The notes: generated by a model not told the origin, from the sequence alone. Positions 45,328 through 56,204 are shown, counted from the stretch's first letter. The stretch is DNA of 64,000 nt from an uncultured Sulfitobacter sp. (GCF_947500075.1 NZ_CANMQS010000001.1:620001-684000); one strand, 5' to 3'. Made by a program: numbers and translations.

Positions 45328-46503
45328 ATGACCAATGTTGTTATCGCATCTGCTGCACGTACTGCTGTCGGCTCCTTCGGGGGATCATTCGCCAACACGC
45401 CGGCCCATGATCTGGGCGCTGCCGTGCTGGACGCCATCGTTGAACGTGCGGGGATTGATAAATCCGAAGTGTCCGAAACCATTCTGGGTCAGGTGTTGAC
45501 CGCCGCACAGGGCCAGAACCCTGCCCGTCAGGCGCATATCAATGCGGGTCTGCCGCAGGAAAGTGCCGCTTGGTCGATCAACCAGGTCTGCGGCTCCGGT
45601 CTGCGCGCCGTGGCTTTGGGTGCACAGCATATCCAACTTGGTGATGCGAGCATCGTGGCAGCGGGTGGTCAGGAAAACATGACCATGTCCCCCCACGCGC
45701 AAAACCTGCGCCCCGGTCAGAAAATGGGCGACTTGCAGTTCATCGATACGATGATCCGCGACGGATTGTGGGATGCCTTCAACGGCTATCACATGGGCCA
45801 GACGGCTGAAAATGTCGCCGAGAAATGGCAGATCAGCCGCGACCAGCAGGACGAATTTGCCGTTGCTTCCCAGAACAAGGCCGAAGCCGCCCAGAAGGCA
45901 GGCAAATTCGCGGATGAGATCGCAGCTTTCACCGTCAAGACCCGCAAAGGTGACATCATCGTCGATCAAGACGAATACATCCGCCACGGCGCGACCATGG
46001 AAGCGATGCAGAAACTGCGCCCCGCCTTCACCAAGGATGGCTCTGTCACGGCTGCCAACGCCTCCGGCCTGAACGATGGTGCCGCAGCGGTGCTGCTGAT
46101 GTGCGCGGACAACGCCGAAAAGCGGGGTATCAAACCACTCGCCCGCATTGCCAGCTATGCGACCGCTGGTCTGGACCCCTCCATCATGGGTGTGGGCCCG
46201 ATTTATGCCAGCCGCAAAGCGCTGGACAAGGCAGGCTGGTCCGTTGGCGATCTGGATCTGGTCGAAGCGAATGAAGCCTTCGCCGCACAGGCCTGTGCGG
46301 TGAACAAAGAGATGGGCTGGGATCCCGCGATTGTGAACGTCAACGGTGGCGCGATTGCCATCGGTCACCCCATCGGCGCTTCCGGTTGTCGGGTGCTGAA
46401 CACGTTGCTGTTCGAGATGCAGCGCCGGGACGCCAGGAAGGGTCTGGCGACCCTGTGCATCGGCGGCGGCATGGGTGTCGCGCTCTGTGTTGAGCGGCCG
46501 TGA
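45328..46503 (+). CDS. phaA: Acetyl-CoA C-acetyltransferase (beta-ketothiolase)
   Basis: A 391-residue thiolase with the acylated Cys in [14 protein letters not shown] (about residue 89), the His in GHPIGASG and the second Cys in [15 protein letters not shown]. It condenses two acetyl-CoA to acetoacetyl-CoA, the first step of polyhydroxybutyrate synthesis. It is 25 bp after dld and 68 bp before the reductase gene. Confidence 0.96.
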   Translation: MTNVVIASAARTAVGSFGGSFANTPAHDLGAAVLDAIVERAGIDKSEVSETILGQVLTAAQGQNPARQAHINAGLPQESAAWSINQVCGSGLRAVALGAQHIQLGDASIVAAGGQENMTMSPHAQNLRPGQKMGDLQFIDTMIRDGLWDAFNGYHMGQTAENVAEKWQISRDQQDEFAVASQNKAEAAQKAGKFADEIAAFTVKTRKGDIIVDQDEYIRHGATMEAMQKLRPAFTKDGSVTAANASGLNDGAAAVLLMCADNAEKRGIKPLARIASYATAGLDPSIMGVGPIYASRKALDKAGWSVGDLDLVEANEAFAAQACAVNKEMGWDPAIVNVNGGAIAIGHPIGASGCRVLNTLLFEMQRRDARKGLATLCIGGGMGVALCVERP

Positions 46504-46528
46504 TCTGGATCAAAGACCAAGCAAAAAC

Positions 46529-46547
46529 CGGACCATAGACAGGTCCG
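46529..46547 (+). promoter_or_regulatory. Intercistronic hairpin between thiolase and reductase genes
   Basis: CGGACC-ATAGACA-GGTCCG forms a 6-bp stem with a 7-base loop. It lies 25 bases before the reductase start and could tune its expression or stabilise the thiolase message. Confidence 0.4.
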
Positions 46548-46571
46548 AACAACTTACGAAGGAAGAAGAAT

Positions 46572-47294
46572 ATGGGACGCGTTGCACTTGTTACCGGGGG
46601 AAGCCGGGGGATCGGCGAAGCCATCTCTAAGAAACTCAAAGCGGACGGTTATCGCGTTGCGGCAACCTATGCCGGGAACGATGAAGCGGCGGCAGCTTTC
46701 ACCGCTGAAACGGGCATCAAAACCTACAAATGGAACGTCGCGGATTACGAAAGCTCTGCGGCGGGCATCGCACAGGTTGAAGCTGACCTTGGCCCCATCG
46801 ACGTGGTGGTTGCGAACGCAGGCATCACCCGCGACGCACCATTCCACAAGATGACGCCGGAGCAGTGGCATCAGGTCATCGACACGAACCTCACGGGTGT
46901 TTTCAACACCGTGCACCCCATCTGGCCGGGGATGCGCGAACGCAAGTTCGGGCGGATCATCGTGATCTCTTCCATCAACGGCCAGAAGGGCCAGTTCGCA
47001 CAAGTGAACTACGCCGCGACCAAGGCGGGCGATCTGGGGATCGTGAAATCCCTGGCACAGGAAGGCGCGCGCGCAGGCATCACCGCCAACGCAATCTGCC
47101 CCGGCTACATCGGCACCGAAATGGTCATGGCGATCCCTGAAAAGGTGCGTGACAGCATCGTCGCGGGAATCCCCGCAGGCCGCCTGGGCGAACCCGACGA
47201 AATCGCGCGCTGCGTGAGCTTCCTTGCCGCAGATGACGCCGGTTTCATCAACGGCTCCACCATCTCCGCCAACGGCGCGCAGTTCTTTGTCTGA
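46572..47294 (+). CDS. phaB: Acetoacetyl-CoA reductase
   Basis: This 240-residue short-chain dehydrogenase has the NADPH loop VTGGSRGIGEAISKKL and the catalytic S-Y-K set (SSINGQKGQFAQVNYAATKAG). The PhaB-specific AGITRDAPFHKMTPEQWHQVI is also present. It reduces acetoacetyl-CoA to (R)-3-hydroxybutyryl-CoA for polyhydroxybutyrate. The ATG follows GAAGGAAGAAGAAT. It lies 10 bp before aceE. Confidence 0.96.
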   Translation: MGRVALVTGGSRGIGEAISKKLKADGYRVAATYAGNDEAAAAFTAETGIKTYKWNVADYESSAAGIAQVEADLGPIDVVVANAGITRDAPFHKMTPEQWHQVIDTNLTGVFNTVHPIWPGMRERKFGRIIVISSINGQKGQFAQVNYAATKAGDLGIVKSLAQEGARAGITANAICPGYIGTEMVMAIPEKVRDSIVAGIPAGRLGEPDEIARCVSFLAADDAGFINGSTISANGAQFFV

Positions 47295-47304
47295 GGGATA
47301 AACC

Positions 47305-49959
47305 ATGACCGACCAGATACCCGACCTCGACCCGACCGAAACGCTGGAATGGCAGGAAGCCGTTTCAGATGTGATCGAAAAGGACGGCGCCAACCGCGCG
47401 CATTTCCTGCTCGACAAGGCGGTCTCTCAGGCCCGCGCGGCGGGGGCAAACCTGCCCTTCTCTGCGACCACACCTTATCAGAACACCATTCCCGCCGACG
47501 ATCAGGAAGCTTTTCCCGGCGATCTGGAAATGGAATGGCGCATTCGCACGATCAACCGCTGGAACGCCATGGCCACCGTGGTGCGGCGCAACAAAGTAAG
47601 CAGTGAATACGGCGGGCACATCGCCTCCTTCGCCTCATCCGCTGTGATGTATGACATCGGCCTCAACCACTTCTGGCGTTCCAAATCCGCGATCCATGGC
47701 GGCGATCTGGTGTTCTTTCAGGGCCACGTGATCCCCGGCATCTATGCGCGGTCCTTCATGGAAGGGCGAATCACCGAGGAGGAGTTGGAGAACTTCCGCT
47801 CCGAAGTGGATGGCAAGGGCCTCAGCTCCTATCCCCACCCATGGCTGATGCCGGACTATTGGCAATTCCCGACCGTTTCCATGGGTCTGGGGCCATTGAT
47901 GGCGATCTATCAGGCGCGGTTCATGAAATACATGCACAACCGGGGCCACATCGACATGGCCGACCGCAAAGTCTGGTGCTTCCTTGGTGATGGAGAGATG
48001 GACGAACCCGAAAGCCGGGGCGCGATTGATCTGGCGGCACGCGAAGGCCTCGATAACCTGATCTTCGTGATCAACTGCAACCTGCAACGCCTTGATGGAC
48101 CTGTGCGCGGCAACCACAAGATCGTGCAGGAGCTTGAAGGCGACTTCCGCGGTGCCGGTTGGAACGTGATCAAACTCCTCTGGGGCAAAGGCTGGGATGA
48201 ACTGCTGGAGAAAGACACCTCCGGCAAGCTGCGCCAGTTGATGGATGAAACCATCGACGGGGATTACCAGACGTTCAAATCCAAGGACGGCGCGTATATC
48301 CGCAAGCATTTCTTCGGCAAGTATCCCGAAACCGCGGCATTGGTTGAGGATTGGACCGACGAACAGATCTGGGCGCTGCGCCGGGGCGGACACGATCCCG
48401 AAAAAGTCTATACCGTCTTCAAACGCGCGACAGAGACCAAGGATCAACCCACCTGCCTGCTGGTCAAAACCGTCAAAGGCTATGGCATGGGCACCGCTGG
48501 CGAAGGCCAGAACACCACCCACCAGCAAAAGAAACTGGCAGAGGACCAGCTGCGCGCCTTCCGGGATCGCTTTGACATCCCGATTAGCGACGAAGATCTG
48601 CCAAAGGCACCGTTTGTGTCGCTCAACAACGCGCAAAAGGCCTATCTTGCGGACCGCCGCAAGGCACTCGGCGGGGCCTTCCCCATCCGGCACCACAAGG
48701 TGGACGCGCTGCAAATCCCTGAACTGTCAAAGTTCGAAGGGCAACTGAAAGGCACCGGAGATCGTGAGATTTCCACCACCATGGCCTTTGTGCGCATCCT
48801 GACCACGCTCTTGCGCGACAAGAACATCGGCAAGCAGGTTGTGCCGATTGTCCCCGATGAATCGCGCACGTTTGGCATGGAGGGGCTGTTCCGCTCCGTC
48901 GGTATCTACAACCCACGCGGCCAGCAATACACGCCCGAAGATGCCGACCAGATGATGTACTACAAGGAAACGACCGACGGTCAGGTCTTGCAGGAAGGCA
49001 TAAACGAAGCGGGTGCCATGGCCGACTGGATCGCGGCAGCGACAGCCTATTCCAATCATGGCGTGCCGATGATCCCATTCTTCATCTACTACTCGATGTT
49101 CGGCTTCCAGCGGATTGGTGATCTGGCCTGGGCCGCAGGCGACAGCCGTGCACGTGGCTTCATGCTGGGCGGCACCGCCGGGCGGACCACGCTGAACGGC
49201 GAAGGCTTGCAGCACGAGGATGGCCACAGCCATATCCTGGCCAGCACCATCCCCAACTGCATCACCTACGATCCAACCTTCAGCTATGAGGTGGCCGTAC
49301 TGGTGCACCACGGCCTGCAGCGGATGTATGTCGATCAGGAAGACGTCTATTTCTACCTGACTTTGATGAACGAGAACTACCAGCATCCCGATATGCCTAC
49401 GGGCGTTGAAGATGAGATCATCAAGGGTCTTTACCGGCTGTCTGAGGTGAAGAAACCCGGCAAGAAACACGTCAATCTGATGGGCTCCGGCACGATCCTT
49501 GTGCAGGCGATGAAAGCGGCGGAGATGTTGAAGGATGACTTCGGCGTCACCTCTGACATCTGGTCGGCGACATCGCTGAATGAACTGGCGCGTGACGGTC
49601 AGGACGCTGAGCGGGAGAACCGCCTGAACCCACTGGCAGACACCCGTGTGCCTTTCGTGACCCAGCAGCTGAACAAGGCCAAAGGCCCGGTGATCTGCGC
49701 CACGGATTACATGAAGAACTACGCTGAACAGATCCGCGCCTTCGTGCCGAACCGCTTCACCGTGTTGGGCACAGACGGTTACGGCCGCTCTGACAGCCGG
49801 GTCAACCTGCGCCGCTTCTTTGAGGTGGACGCAAACCACATCGCCGCTGCGGCCATGGTCGATCTCTACCGCGAAGGCGCGGTCAGCAAGGCCGATCTGA
49901 CCAAAGCACTCAAGAAGTACGACATTGACGGCGCCAAGCCGAACCCGCGTTTGGTTTAA
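47305..49959 (+). CDS. aceE: Pyruvate dehydrogenase E1 (homodimeric)
   Basis: This 884-residue thiamine-diphosphate enzyme decarboxylates pyruvate and acetylates the lipoyl arm of E2. The homodimeric-type landmarks are clear: SSAVMYDIGLNHFWR, the ThDP motif GDGEMDEPES..LAAREGLDNLIFVINCNLQRLDGPV, and the C-terminal DGYGRSDSR.NLR.FFEVD. Length and type match E. coli AceE rather than the alpha/beta E1 usual in many alphaproteobacteria. It is followed 24 bp later by aceF. Confidence 0.98.
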   Translation: MTDQIPDLDPTETLEWQEAVSDVIEKDGANRAHFLLDKAVSQARAAGANLPFSATTPYQNTIPADDQEAFPGDLEMEWRIRTINRWNAMATVVRRNKVSSEYGGHIASFASSAVMYDIGLNHFWRSKSAIHGGDLVFFQGHVIPGIYARSFMEGRITEEELENFRSEVDGKGLSSYPHPWLMPDYWQFPTVSMGLGPLMAIYQARFMKYMHNRGHIDMADRKVWCFLGDGEMDEPESRGAIDLAAREGLDNLIFVINCNLQRLDGPVRGNHKIVQELEGDFRGAGWNVIKLLWGKGWDELLEKDTSGKLRQLMDETIDGDYQTFKSKDGAYIRKHFFGKYPETAALVEDWTDEQIWALRRGGHDPEKVYTVFKRATETKDQPTCLLVKTVKGYGMGTAGEGQNTTHQQKKLAEDQLRAFRDRFDIPISDEDLPKAPFVSLNNAQKAYLADRRKALGGAFPIRHHKVDALQIPELSKFEGQLKGTGDREISTTMAFVRILTTLLRDKNIGKQVVPIVPDESRTFGMEGLFRSVGIYNPRGQQYTPEDADQMMYYKETTDGQVLQEGINEAGAMADWIAAATAYSNHGVPMIPFFIYYSMFGFQRIGDLAWAAGDSRARGFMLGGTAGRTTLNGEGLQHEDGHSHILASTIPNCITYDPTFSYEVAVLVHHGLQRMYVDQEDVYFYLTLMNENYQHPDMPTGVEDEIIKGLYRLSEVKKPGKKHVNLMGSGTILVQAMKAAEMLKDDFGVTSDIWSATSLNELARDGQDAERENRLNPLADTRVPFVTQQLNKAKGPVICATDYMKNYAEQIRAFVPNRFTVLGTDGYGRSDSRVNLRRFFEVDANHIAAAAMVDLYREGAVSKADLTKALKKYDIDGAKPNPRLV

Positions 49960-49983
49960 CCGCGCATATCAGGAGACGAGAAG

Positions 49984-51237
49984 ATGACAATTGAAGTAAA
50001 AGTGCCTGATATTGGCGATTTTGACGATGTGCCGGTGATTGGCATTCTGGTCAGCGTGGGCGACGTGATCGCCGAAGAAGACCCGCTGGTTGAGCTGGAA
50101 TCCGACAAGGCCACCATGGAAGTGCCCAGCCCTGCGGCTGGCAAAGTGGTGGAGATCAAGGTCAGCGAAGGCGACAAGGTATCCGAAGGTGCATTGCTGC
50201 TGATCCTTGAAGGCGAAGCGACAAGTGATGCCCCCGCTCCGGCGGCAGCACCCGCTGCGGCGGCCCCTGCTCCAGCGGCGGCTCCTGTTGCGGCACCGGC
50301 CCCCGTGGTCACGGATGCAGGCTTCGGCAAAGCGCATGCTTCCCCCTCCGTCCGGGCTTTCGCCCGCCAGTTGGAGATTGACCTGACCAAGGTCAACGGC
50401 ACGGGCCGCAAGGGACGCATCCTGCGCGAAGACGTGACTGCGATGCTCAAATCCACCACGGCCCCCGCAGCCAGCGGTGCCGCTCAGGGCGGCATGGGCA
50501 TCCCGCCGATCCCGGTGGTGGATTTCTCCAAATTCGGCCCGGTCGAAGATGTGGAAATGCCCCGGATCAAGAAGCTTTCGGGCCCCGCGCTGCACCGCAG
50601 CTGGCTGAACATCCCGCATGTGACCCACAACGAAGAGGCGGACATCACCGATCTGGACATGTACCGTCGCGAGTTGGACACGCAGGCCAAAACCGAAGGG
50701 TATCGCGTCACGTTGCTGTCGTTCGTGATCAAGGCGTCCGTTTCTGCCCTGAAACAGCATTGGGAGGTCAATTCCTCGATCCACCCCGATGGCGACAAGC
50801 TGATCAAAAAGGACTTCTACAACATCGGCTTTGCCGCCGACACGCCCAACGGGTTGGTTGTTCCGGTGATCAAGGACGCGGATCGCAAAGGCATTGTCGA
50901 GATCTCCAAAGAGCTGGGAGAGCTTTCCGCAAAAGCCCGCGATGGTGCGCTGAAAGGGCCGGACATGTCCGGCGCGACTTTCACCATTTCCTCGCTCGGC
51001 GGTATTGGCGGCACGTCCTTCACCCCGATCGTGAATGCGCCCGAAGTGGCCATTCTGGGCCTCACCCGGTCCAAGATGGCACCCGTATGGGACAAGGAAA
51101 CCGAAACCTTCCTGCCACGCAACATGCAGCCGCTTTCGCTCAGCTATGACCACCGTGCCATTGACGGCGCACTGGCGGCCCGGTTCTGCGCGACCCTGAA
51201 ACACCTGCTCGGCGATGTGCGCCGGCTGATGCTGTAA
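49984..51237 (+). CDS. aceF: Pyruvate dehydrogenase E2, dihydrolipoyl acetyltransferase
   Basis: A 417-residue core of the complex. It has one lipoyl domain (1-~77, lysine in [12 protein letters not shown]), an Ala/Pro linker (about 80-112), a peripheral-subunit-binding domain (about 113-150, [15 protein letters not shown]) and an acyltransferase domain with the catalytic His in [16 protein letters not shown] near the end. It transfers acetyl from lipoyl to CoA. A short gap leads to lpd. Confidence 0.97.
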   Translation: MTIEVKVPDIGDFDDVPVIGILVSVGDVIAEEDPLVELESDKATMEVPSPAAGKVVEIKVSEGDKVSEGALLLILEGEATSDAPAPAAAPAAAAPAPAAAPVAAPAPVVTDAGFGKAHASPSVRAFARQLEIDLTKVNGTGRKGRILREDVTAMLKSTTAPAASGAAQGGMGIPPIPVVDFSKFGPVEDVEMPRIKKLSGPALHRSWLNIPHVTHNEEADITDLDMYRRELDTQAKTEGYRVTLLSFVIKASVSALKQHWEVNSSIHPDGDKLIKKDFYNIGFAADTPNGLVVPVIKDADRKGIVEISKELGELSAKARDGALKGPDMSGATFTISSLGGIGGTSFTPIVNAPEVAILGLTRSKMAPVWDKETETFLPRNMQPLSLSYDHRAIDGALAARFCATLKHLLGDVRRLML

Positions 51238-51250
51238 GGAGGGCGTGACC

Positions 51251-52981
51251 ATGGAAGTCAAAGTTCCCGATATTGGCGATTTCGACAACGTCCCCGTCAT
51301 CGGCATTCTGGTCAGCGTGGGTGACACCGTCGCCGCCGAAGACCCGCTGATCGAGCTGGAAAGTGACAAAGCCACAATGGAAGTGCCCTCCCCCGCTGCG
51401 GGCGTGGTGAAGGAGATCAAAGTGGCCGAAGGGGACCAGGTCTCAGAAGGCGCATTGATCCTGATCCTTGAAGGTGCGGATGCGGGCGATGTGCCAGCCG
51501 CACCAGCAGAGGCCCCCGCTGCGGCCCCCACAGCCGTTGCTGCCACAGGCACAGCAACTGGTGCAGGTGACGTGCATGGGGAGGTAGTTGTTCTGGGCTC
51601 TGGGCCGGGGGGCTACACCGCAGCGTTCCGCGCGGCGGATCTCGGCAAGAAGGTCGTGTTGATCGAAAAATACGACACCCTTGGCGGGGTTTGCCTGAAC
51701 GTGGGCTGTATCCCATCGAAAGCGCTGTTGCACAGCGCCAAGGTGATCACCGAAGCCGAAGAGATGGCCGATCACGGTGTCAGCTTTGGCAAACCCAAGA
51801 TCGACATCGACAAGCTGCGCGACTGGAAATCTTCCGTCGTGGGTCAGTTGACAGGTGGCCTCTCCGGTCTGGCGAAGGGCCGCAAGGTCACGGTCGTGAA
51901 CGGCTATGGCACATTCACCGGGCCCAACATGATCGAAGTGCAAGGCGAGTACGGCACCAAGACGGTCAGCTTTGACCAGTGCATCATCGCCGCAGGCTCC
52001 CAAGCGGTGCACCTGCCCTTCATCCCCCACGACGATCCGCGCATCATCGACAGCACCGGCGCGCTGGAATTGGCGGACATCCCCAAGCGCCTGCTGGTGC
52101 TGGGCGGCGGGATCATCGGGCTTGAGATGGCCTGCGTCTATGACGCGATGGGATCGAAAGTGACCGTCGTGGAATTCATGGACCAGATCATTCCCGGCGC
52201 GGACAAGGACATTGTCAAACCGCTGCACAAACGCATCGAAGGCCGCTACGAGGCGATCCTGACCAAGACCAAGGTGACCGCCGTTGAAGCCCAGAAAAAG
52301 GGCATCAAGGTCACGATGGAAGGCCCGGATGGTGAGATTGTCGATACCTTCGACAAGGTGCTGGTGGCCGTGGGCCGCAAACCCAACGGCGCGTTGATTG
52401 ATGCGGACAAGGCGGGCGTCGCTGTGGACGAACGCGGCTTCATCGCCGTGGACAAACAGCAGCGCACCGGCGTGCCGCATATCTTCGCCATCGGCGATGT
52501 GGTCGGCCAGCCGATGCTGGCACACAAAGCCGTGCACGAAGGGAAAGTCGCTGCCGAGGTCTGCGCAGGTCACAAACGCTTCCTGGATGCCAAGGTGATC
52601 CCATCGGTCGCCTATACCGATCCCGAGGTCGCCTGGGTCGGCATGACAGAGAACGAAGCCAAGGCAAGCGGCATCAAAGTCGGCAAGGGTGTTTTCCCAT
52701 GGGCCGCCTCCGGCCGCTCCCTGTCAAATGGCCGCAACGAAGGCATCACCAAGGTGCTGTTCGATCCCGAAACCAACCGTGTTGTCGGCGCAGGCATCGT
52801 GGGCACCAACGCAGGCGAATTGATCGCCGAAGTGGCGCTGGCGATAGAGATGGGCGCGGATGCGGTCGATCTGGGTCACACGATCCACGCGCACCCGACC
52901 GTTGCCGAAACCGTCAACTTCGCGGCGGAAATGTTCGAAGGCACGATCACCGATCTGATGCCGCCGAAGAAAAAGAAGTAA
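51251..52981 (+). CDS. lpd: Dihydrolipoyl dehydrogenase with N-terminal lipoyl domain (E3)
   Basis: This 576-residue flavoprotein reoxidises dihydrolipoyl groups with NAD. A lipoyl domain (1-~78) is followed by an Ala/Pro linker, then the FAD-binding fold ([20 protein letters not shown]), the redox disulfide [17 protein letters not shown], the NAD motif [12 protein letters not shown] and the active-site His-Glu in HAHPTVAET. The ATG at 51251 is chosen because GGAGG lies 8 bases upstream; the GTG at 51245 is too close to it. The lipoyl domain closely matches that of aceF. Confidence 0.97.
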   Translation: MEVKVPDIGDFDNVPVIGILVSVGDTVAAEDPLIELESDKATMEVPSPAAGVVKEIKVAEGDQVSEGALILILEGADAGDVPAAPAEAPAAAPTAVAATGTATGAGDVHGEVVVLGSGPGGYTAAFRAADLGKKVVLIEKYDTLGGVCLNVGCIPSKALLHSAKVITEAEEMADHGVSFGKPKIDIDKLRDWKSSVVGQLTGGLSGLAKGRKVTVVNGYGTFTGPNMIEVQGEYGTKTVSFDQCIIAAGSQAVHLPFIPHDDPRIIDSTGALELADIPKRLLVLGGGIIGLEMACVYDAMGSKVTVVEFMDQIIPGADKDIVKPLHKRIEGRYEAILTKTKVTAVEAQKKGIKVTMEGPDGEIVDTFDKVLVAVGRKPNGALIDADKAGVAVDERGFIAVDKQQRTGVPHIFAIGDVVGQPMLAHKAVHEGKVAAEVCAGHKRFLDAKVIPSVAYTDPEVAWVGMTENEAKASGIKVGKGVFPWAASGRSLSNGRNEGITKVLFDPETNRVVGAGIVGTNAGELIAEVALAIEMGADAVDLGHTIHAHPTVAETVNFAAEMFEGTITDLMPPKKKK

Positions 52982-53037
52982 ACACACTCCGGGGGCGCGC
53001 CTGCGCCCTCGGCCCCCCTTCCCAAAAGGCCAATCCC

Positions 53038-53991
53038 ATGCGCGACCTGAAAATTCCCGAACAACGGCACCCCGAAAAGGCCCGCAAGCCCGACAACGCG
53101 CAGCCGAAAAAACCCAGCTGGATCCGCGTCCGCGCACCGGGTGGGCAGGCCTATGACGACACCAAAAAGATCATGCGTGAGAACAGCCTCGTCACGGTCT
53201 GCGAAGAGGCCGGATGCCCCAACGCGGGTGAATGCTGGTCCCAGGGCCACGCCACCATGATGATCATGGGAGAGATCTGCACACGCGGCTGCACCTTCTG
53301 CAATATCGCCACGGGTCGCCCTGACCAGTTGGACGCGTTTGAGCCGGGTCGTGTGGCCCATGCGGTCGCCAAACTGGGTTTGAACCACGTGGTCATCACA
53401 TCCGTGGATCGCGACGATCTGGAAGACGGCGGTGCTGAGCACTTCGCCCAGACCATCCGCGCCGTGCGCCACCGTAGCCCCAAGACCACCATCGAAGTGC
53501 TGACACCCGACTTCCTGAAGTGCGATGCAAGCATGCTGGAAACGGTCGTCGACGCGCGGCCTGATGTGTTCAACCACAACCTTGAAACCGTCCCCGGCCT
53601 CTACCCCGAGGTCCGTCCCGGCGCACGCTACTTCCACTCACTCCGCCTGTTGCAACGGGTGAAGGAGTTGGACGGCAGTATTTTTACCAAATCAGGCATC
53701 ATGGTGGGCTTGGGCGAAGACCGCAAATCCGTCCTGCAAGTCATGGACGACATGCGCGCGGCGGATGTGGATTTCCTGACCATCGGGCAATACCTGCAAC
53801 CCACGCCCAAGCACCACGGCATCGACCGTTTCGTAACACCGGAAGAGTTCGCTTCCTACGAAAAGGCCGCTTATGGCAAAGGGTTCTCCATGGTGTCGGC
53901 CACGCCGCTCACCCGCTCCAGCTATCACGCGGGCGATGACTTCGCGCGGCTGCGCGAAGCTGCTGAGCGTAAAGCATCCAGCATCGGCTGA
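53038..53991 (+). CDS. lipA: Lipoyl synthase
   Basis: A 317-residue radical SAM enzyme that inserts two sulfurs into octanoyl-lysine to make lipoyl groups. Both iron-sulfur sites are present: auxiliary [12 protein letters not shown] and radical-SAM C-x3-C-x2-C in [13 protein letters not shown]. The C-terminal [10 protein letters not shown] supplies the serine ligand. It sits directly behind the lipoyl-dependent PDH genes it serves. AAAAGG lies before the ATG. Confidence 0.98.
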   Translation: MRDLKIPEQRHPEKARKPDNAQPKKPSWIRVRAPGGQAYDDTKKIMRENSLVTVCEEAGCPNAGECWSQGHATMMIMGEICTRGCTFCNIATGRPDQLDAFEPGRVAHAVAKLGLNHVVITSVDRDDLEDGGAEHFAQTIRAVRHRSPKTTIEVLTPDFLKCDASMLETVVDARPDVFNHNLETVPGLYPEVRPGARYFHSLRLLQRVKELDGSIFTKSGIMVGLGEDRKSVLQVMDDMRAADVDFLTIGQYLQPTPKHHGIDRFVTPEEFASYEKAAYGKGFSMVSATPLTRSSYHAGDDFARLREAAERKASSIG

Positions 53992-54323
53992 AGGGGAACC
54001 TGCACCACGTCGCGGGTGCAGACCCTCTGTTGCCTATATCCGGACCAATCGGAGACTTCAGAACTCACAGAAAGGACAAACGATGTGGGGTATTTGCGTG
54101 ATGAGCGCGGTGAAAGGCAAAATGCTGTCGCGCCGTTCCTTCACCGAAGGCACGGCTGTGGCCCGGACCACAAGCGCGATGGGCACGCCTGCCATGGCCG
54201 CTGCCGGTGCGACGCTGGTGATCGTTGCGCCGAAACATCGCTGTAGTAGCGGCGGGCCTGCACGTATCTTTACGATGCTCTAAGAACACCAGCCCAAGCA
54301 CCGCAGCAGGGTCTTTGGGCACA
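53992..54323. other. Gap after lipA with a possible 66-residue reading frame
   Basis: A hairpin CTGCACC / GGTGCAG (54000-54021) follows lipA. A plus-strand frame from ATG 54083 to 54283 has AGAAAGGA upstream and begins MWGICVMSAVKGKMLSRRSF, then an Ala/Thr/Met-rich stretch like a twin-arginine leader. No mature domain follows, so it may be a decayed secreted gene or chance. No other gene is visible. Confidence 0.3.
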
Positions 54324-56204
54324 TTAGTCCCCCTCTGCCCGCGCCTCCGCCGCCCAGTCGATAAAGGCCTCAAGGGCGGCATTGAACGCCTCAGGCTCAT
54401 TAAAGAACGGCGCGTGTTTGCCGTTTGGGATGTCCGTCGTGCGTCCTTTCCAGATCATGCCATACTGCAAACCCGCGATGTAGTCGTGGTTCAGGAACGG
54501 ATCGTCATGCCCGTTCATCACGGCAACGGGGATCTGCCCCTCGCGCAGCATCCGCATATGGCGCGGCCAGTCCACGACGGTCAGCTTCGTGATCATGTAA
54601 AACCGCGCCCGCCCGTCCGTGCGGCGCAGATTGCGATGCAGGAATGCGCTCTTTTCGGATTTGGGCACGGTAGCATGGCTGGCGAAGGTCGTGGCCTCCG
54701 CCCCTGTGAGATACTGTTTGCCCGCCAGAATGAGGTGGGATTTGGCATCATGCCCCTTGGCGAAATCATCAGGTGCCATGTTCAAAGGTGCGGTGCCCGT
54801 TGTGACCACGCCCGCATAGGCTTGCGGATTGCGCGCGGTGAGTTCCAGCGCGTTGTACCCTCCCAGTGACCAGCCCAGGACAATCGGGTTTGTGATGCCT
54901 TTCTGCGTCAAGATCTCCTCCGCGATGTCCGCATAGGCGATGACGTTGTAGGTCTCTTCGGGATCGCCATTATCCGATGCGCCATGCCCCGGCAGGTCGA
55001 ACGCGATGACCCGGTGCCTGTCGCGGAAATGGGCAAATTGGTTCTGGAAGGCTTCCTTGCAGGCGGAGTTTCCATGCAGCAGCAGAATAGGCGGGCCAGT
55101 ATGAGTATGACTTGCACCCGTATCCGCCACGGCGATCAACCCGTGTTTGGTCTCAACCATTTCCTCGCGCAGGCCCAGCATCCCTTCCCGCTTGGCCCGT
55201 TCGAAACGCCGCCGCATCCGCACCATCAGCGCCGCGCGCAAGGTCGCGAACGTCTCCCGCAATTCCTGTATCACGCCCCACAATCCGCCGGGATAAAACA
55301 CCATCACCGCCACGATCATCAATGCGATGATGATGTCGCGCCACGCCCCCATCCACCCAAGGCTTTCCGACAGCAGGATGATCACAAAGGCCGCGATCAC
55401 CGGCCCCCAGAGCGTCGCAAGCCCCCCGACCAAAAGGATCGACAGCACCAGTGTCAGTGACCCGATCCCGAATATATCTGGCGAAGCGACGCGCACATAA
55501 GAGCCATAGAACCCACCCGCAATGCCCGCAAAAAACGCGCTCAGAGCAAGGGTCGCAAGCCGCGTGCGCCACTCCGAAACGCCCCGCGACATGGCGTAGT
55601 ATTTGTTGTCCCGCAGCGCGATGATCGCACGCCCCAAAGCGGAGCGGGTGATCAGATAGATCGACCCCACGCAGACCACCATCAGCGCAAGGGCCGTATA
55701 GTAGTACCCGATCTTGCCATCCTTGACGAAGCGGTAGCCATCAATCTGCAACATCGGCAGCGTCACCATGCCGGAGGTCCCTCCGGTGATGTCGGACTGC
55801 GAAATCACACCCTGATAGATGATCTGCGAGAAGGCGATGGTGACAAGGATCACATACATCCCATCCAGCCGCAGCACCGGCAGCACCATGATCGACGCAA
55901 AAACCATCGCCGCTGGCCCCGCCAGCAGGATTGCCAGCCACGGGTTCACCCCATAGGTCTTGGCCAGAATGCCATAGGTGTAAATCCCCACAGCAAACAG
56001 CGCCACATGCGCGAAATTCAACAGCCCGCCAAAGCCAAAGCTGAGATCCCATGAGGCCGCGACAATTGCAAAGACCAGCGACAGGATGATCAGGTGCCGG
56101 ATGTAGGAGCCATCAAAGACAAAGGGCACCACTGCCAGCACCAGAACAAACAGAACCGCCGGGATCAGGCCGTTGGTGCGGTGGAAAGGAGGATCATAGC
56201 GCAT
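54324..56204 (-). CDS. LivM-type ABC permease fused to an alpha/beta hydrolase
   Basis: A 626-residue composite protein. Residues 1-~320 are a LivM permease with ~9 helices (HLIILSLVFAIVAASWDLSFGFGGLLNFAHVALFAVGIYTYG and GGLATLWGPVIAAF). A charged linker (RMRRRFERAKREGMLGLREEM) leads to an alpha/beta hydrolase (~355-626): LLLHGNSACKEAF oxyanion loop, nucleophile Ser in LGWSLGGYNALE, Asp in MNGHDDPFL, His in NGKHAPFF. The ATG at 56204 follows the LivH stop after one base. The frame is open throughout, with no sign of a sequencing join. It may hydrolyse the imported solute at the membrane. Confidence 0.92.
   Translation of the reverse strand: MRYDPPFHRTNGLIPAVLFVLVLAVVPFVFDGSYIRHLIILSLVFAIVAASWDLSFGFGGLLNFAHVALFAVGIYTYGILAKTYGVNPWLAILLAGPAAMVFASIMVLPVLRLDGMYVILVTIAFSQIIYQGVISQSDITGGTSGMVTLPMLQIDGYRFVKDGKIGYYYTALALMVVCVGSIYLITRSALGRAIIALRDNKYYAMSRGVSEWRTRLATLALSAFFAGIAGGFYGSYVRVASPDIFGIGSLTLVLSILLVGGLATLWGPVIAAFVIILLSESLGWMGAWRDIIIALMIVAVMVFYPGGLWGVIQELRETFATLRAALMVRMRRRFERAKREGMLGLREEMVETKHGLIAVADTGASHTHTGPPILLLHGNSACKEAFQNQFAHFRDRHRVIAFDLPGHGASDNGDPEETYNVIAYADIAEEILTQKGITNPIVLGWSLGGYNALELTARNPQAYAGVVTTGTAPLNMAPDDFAKGHDAKSHLILAGKQYLTGAEATTFASHATVPKSEKSAFLHRNLRRTDGRARFYMITKLTVVDWPRHMRMLREGQIPVAVMNGHDDPFLNHDYIAGLQYGMIWKGRTTDIPNGKHAPFFNEPEAFNAALEAFIDWAAEARAEGD

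Noticed and set aside
49969..51552. Minus-strand frame of 527 codons
   Set aside because: Antisense to aceF and lpd; Ala/Gly-rich mirror of the linker.
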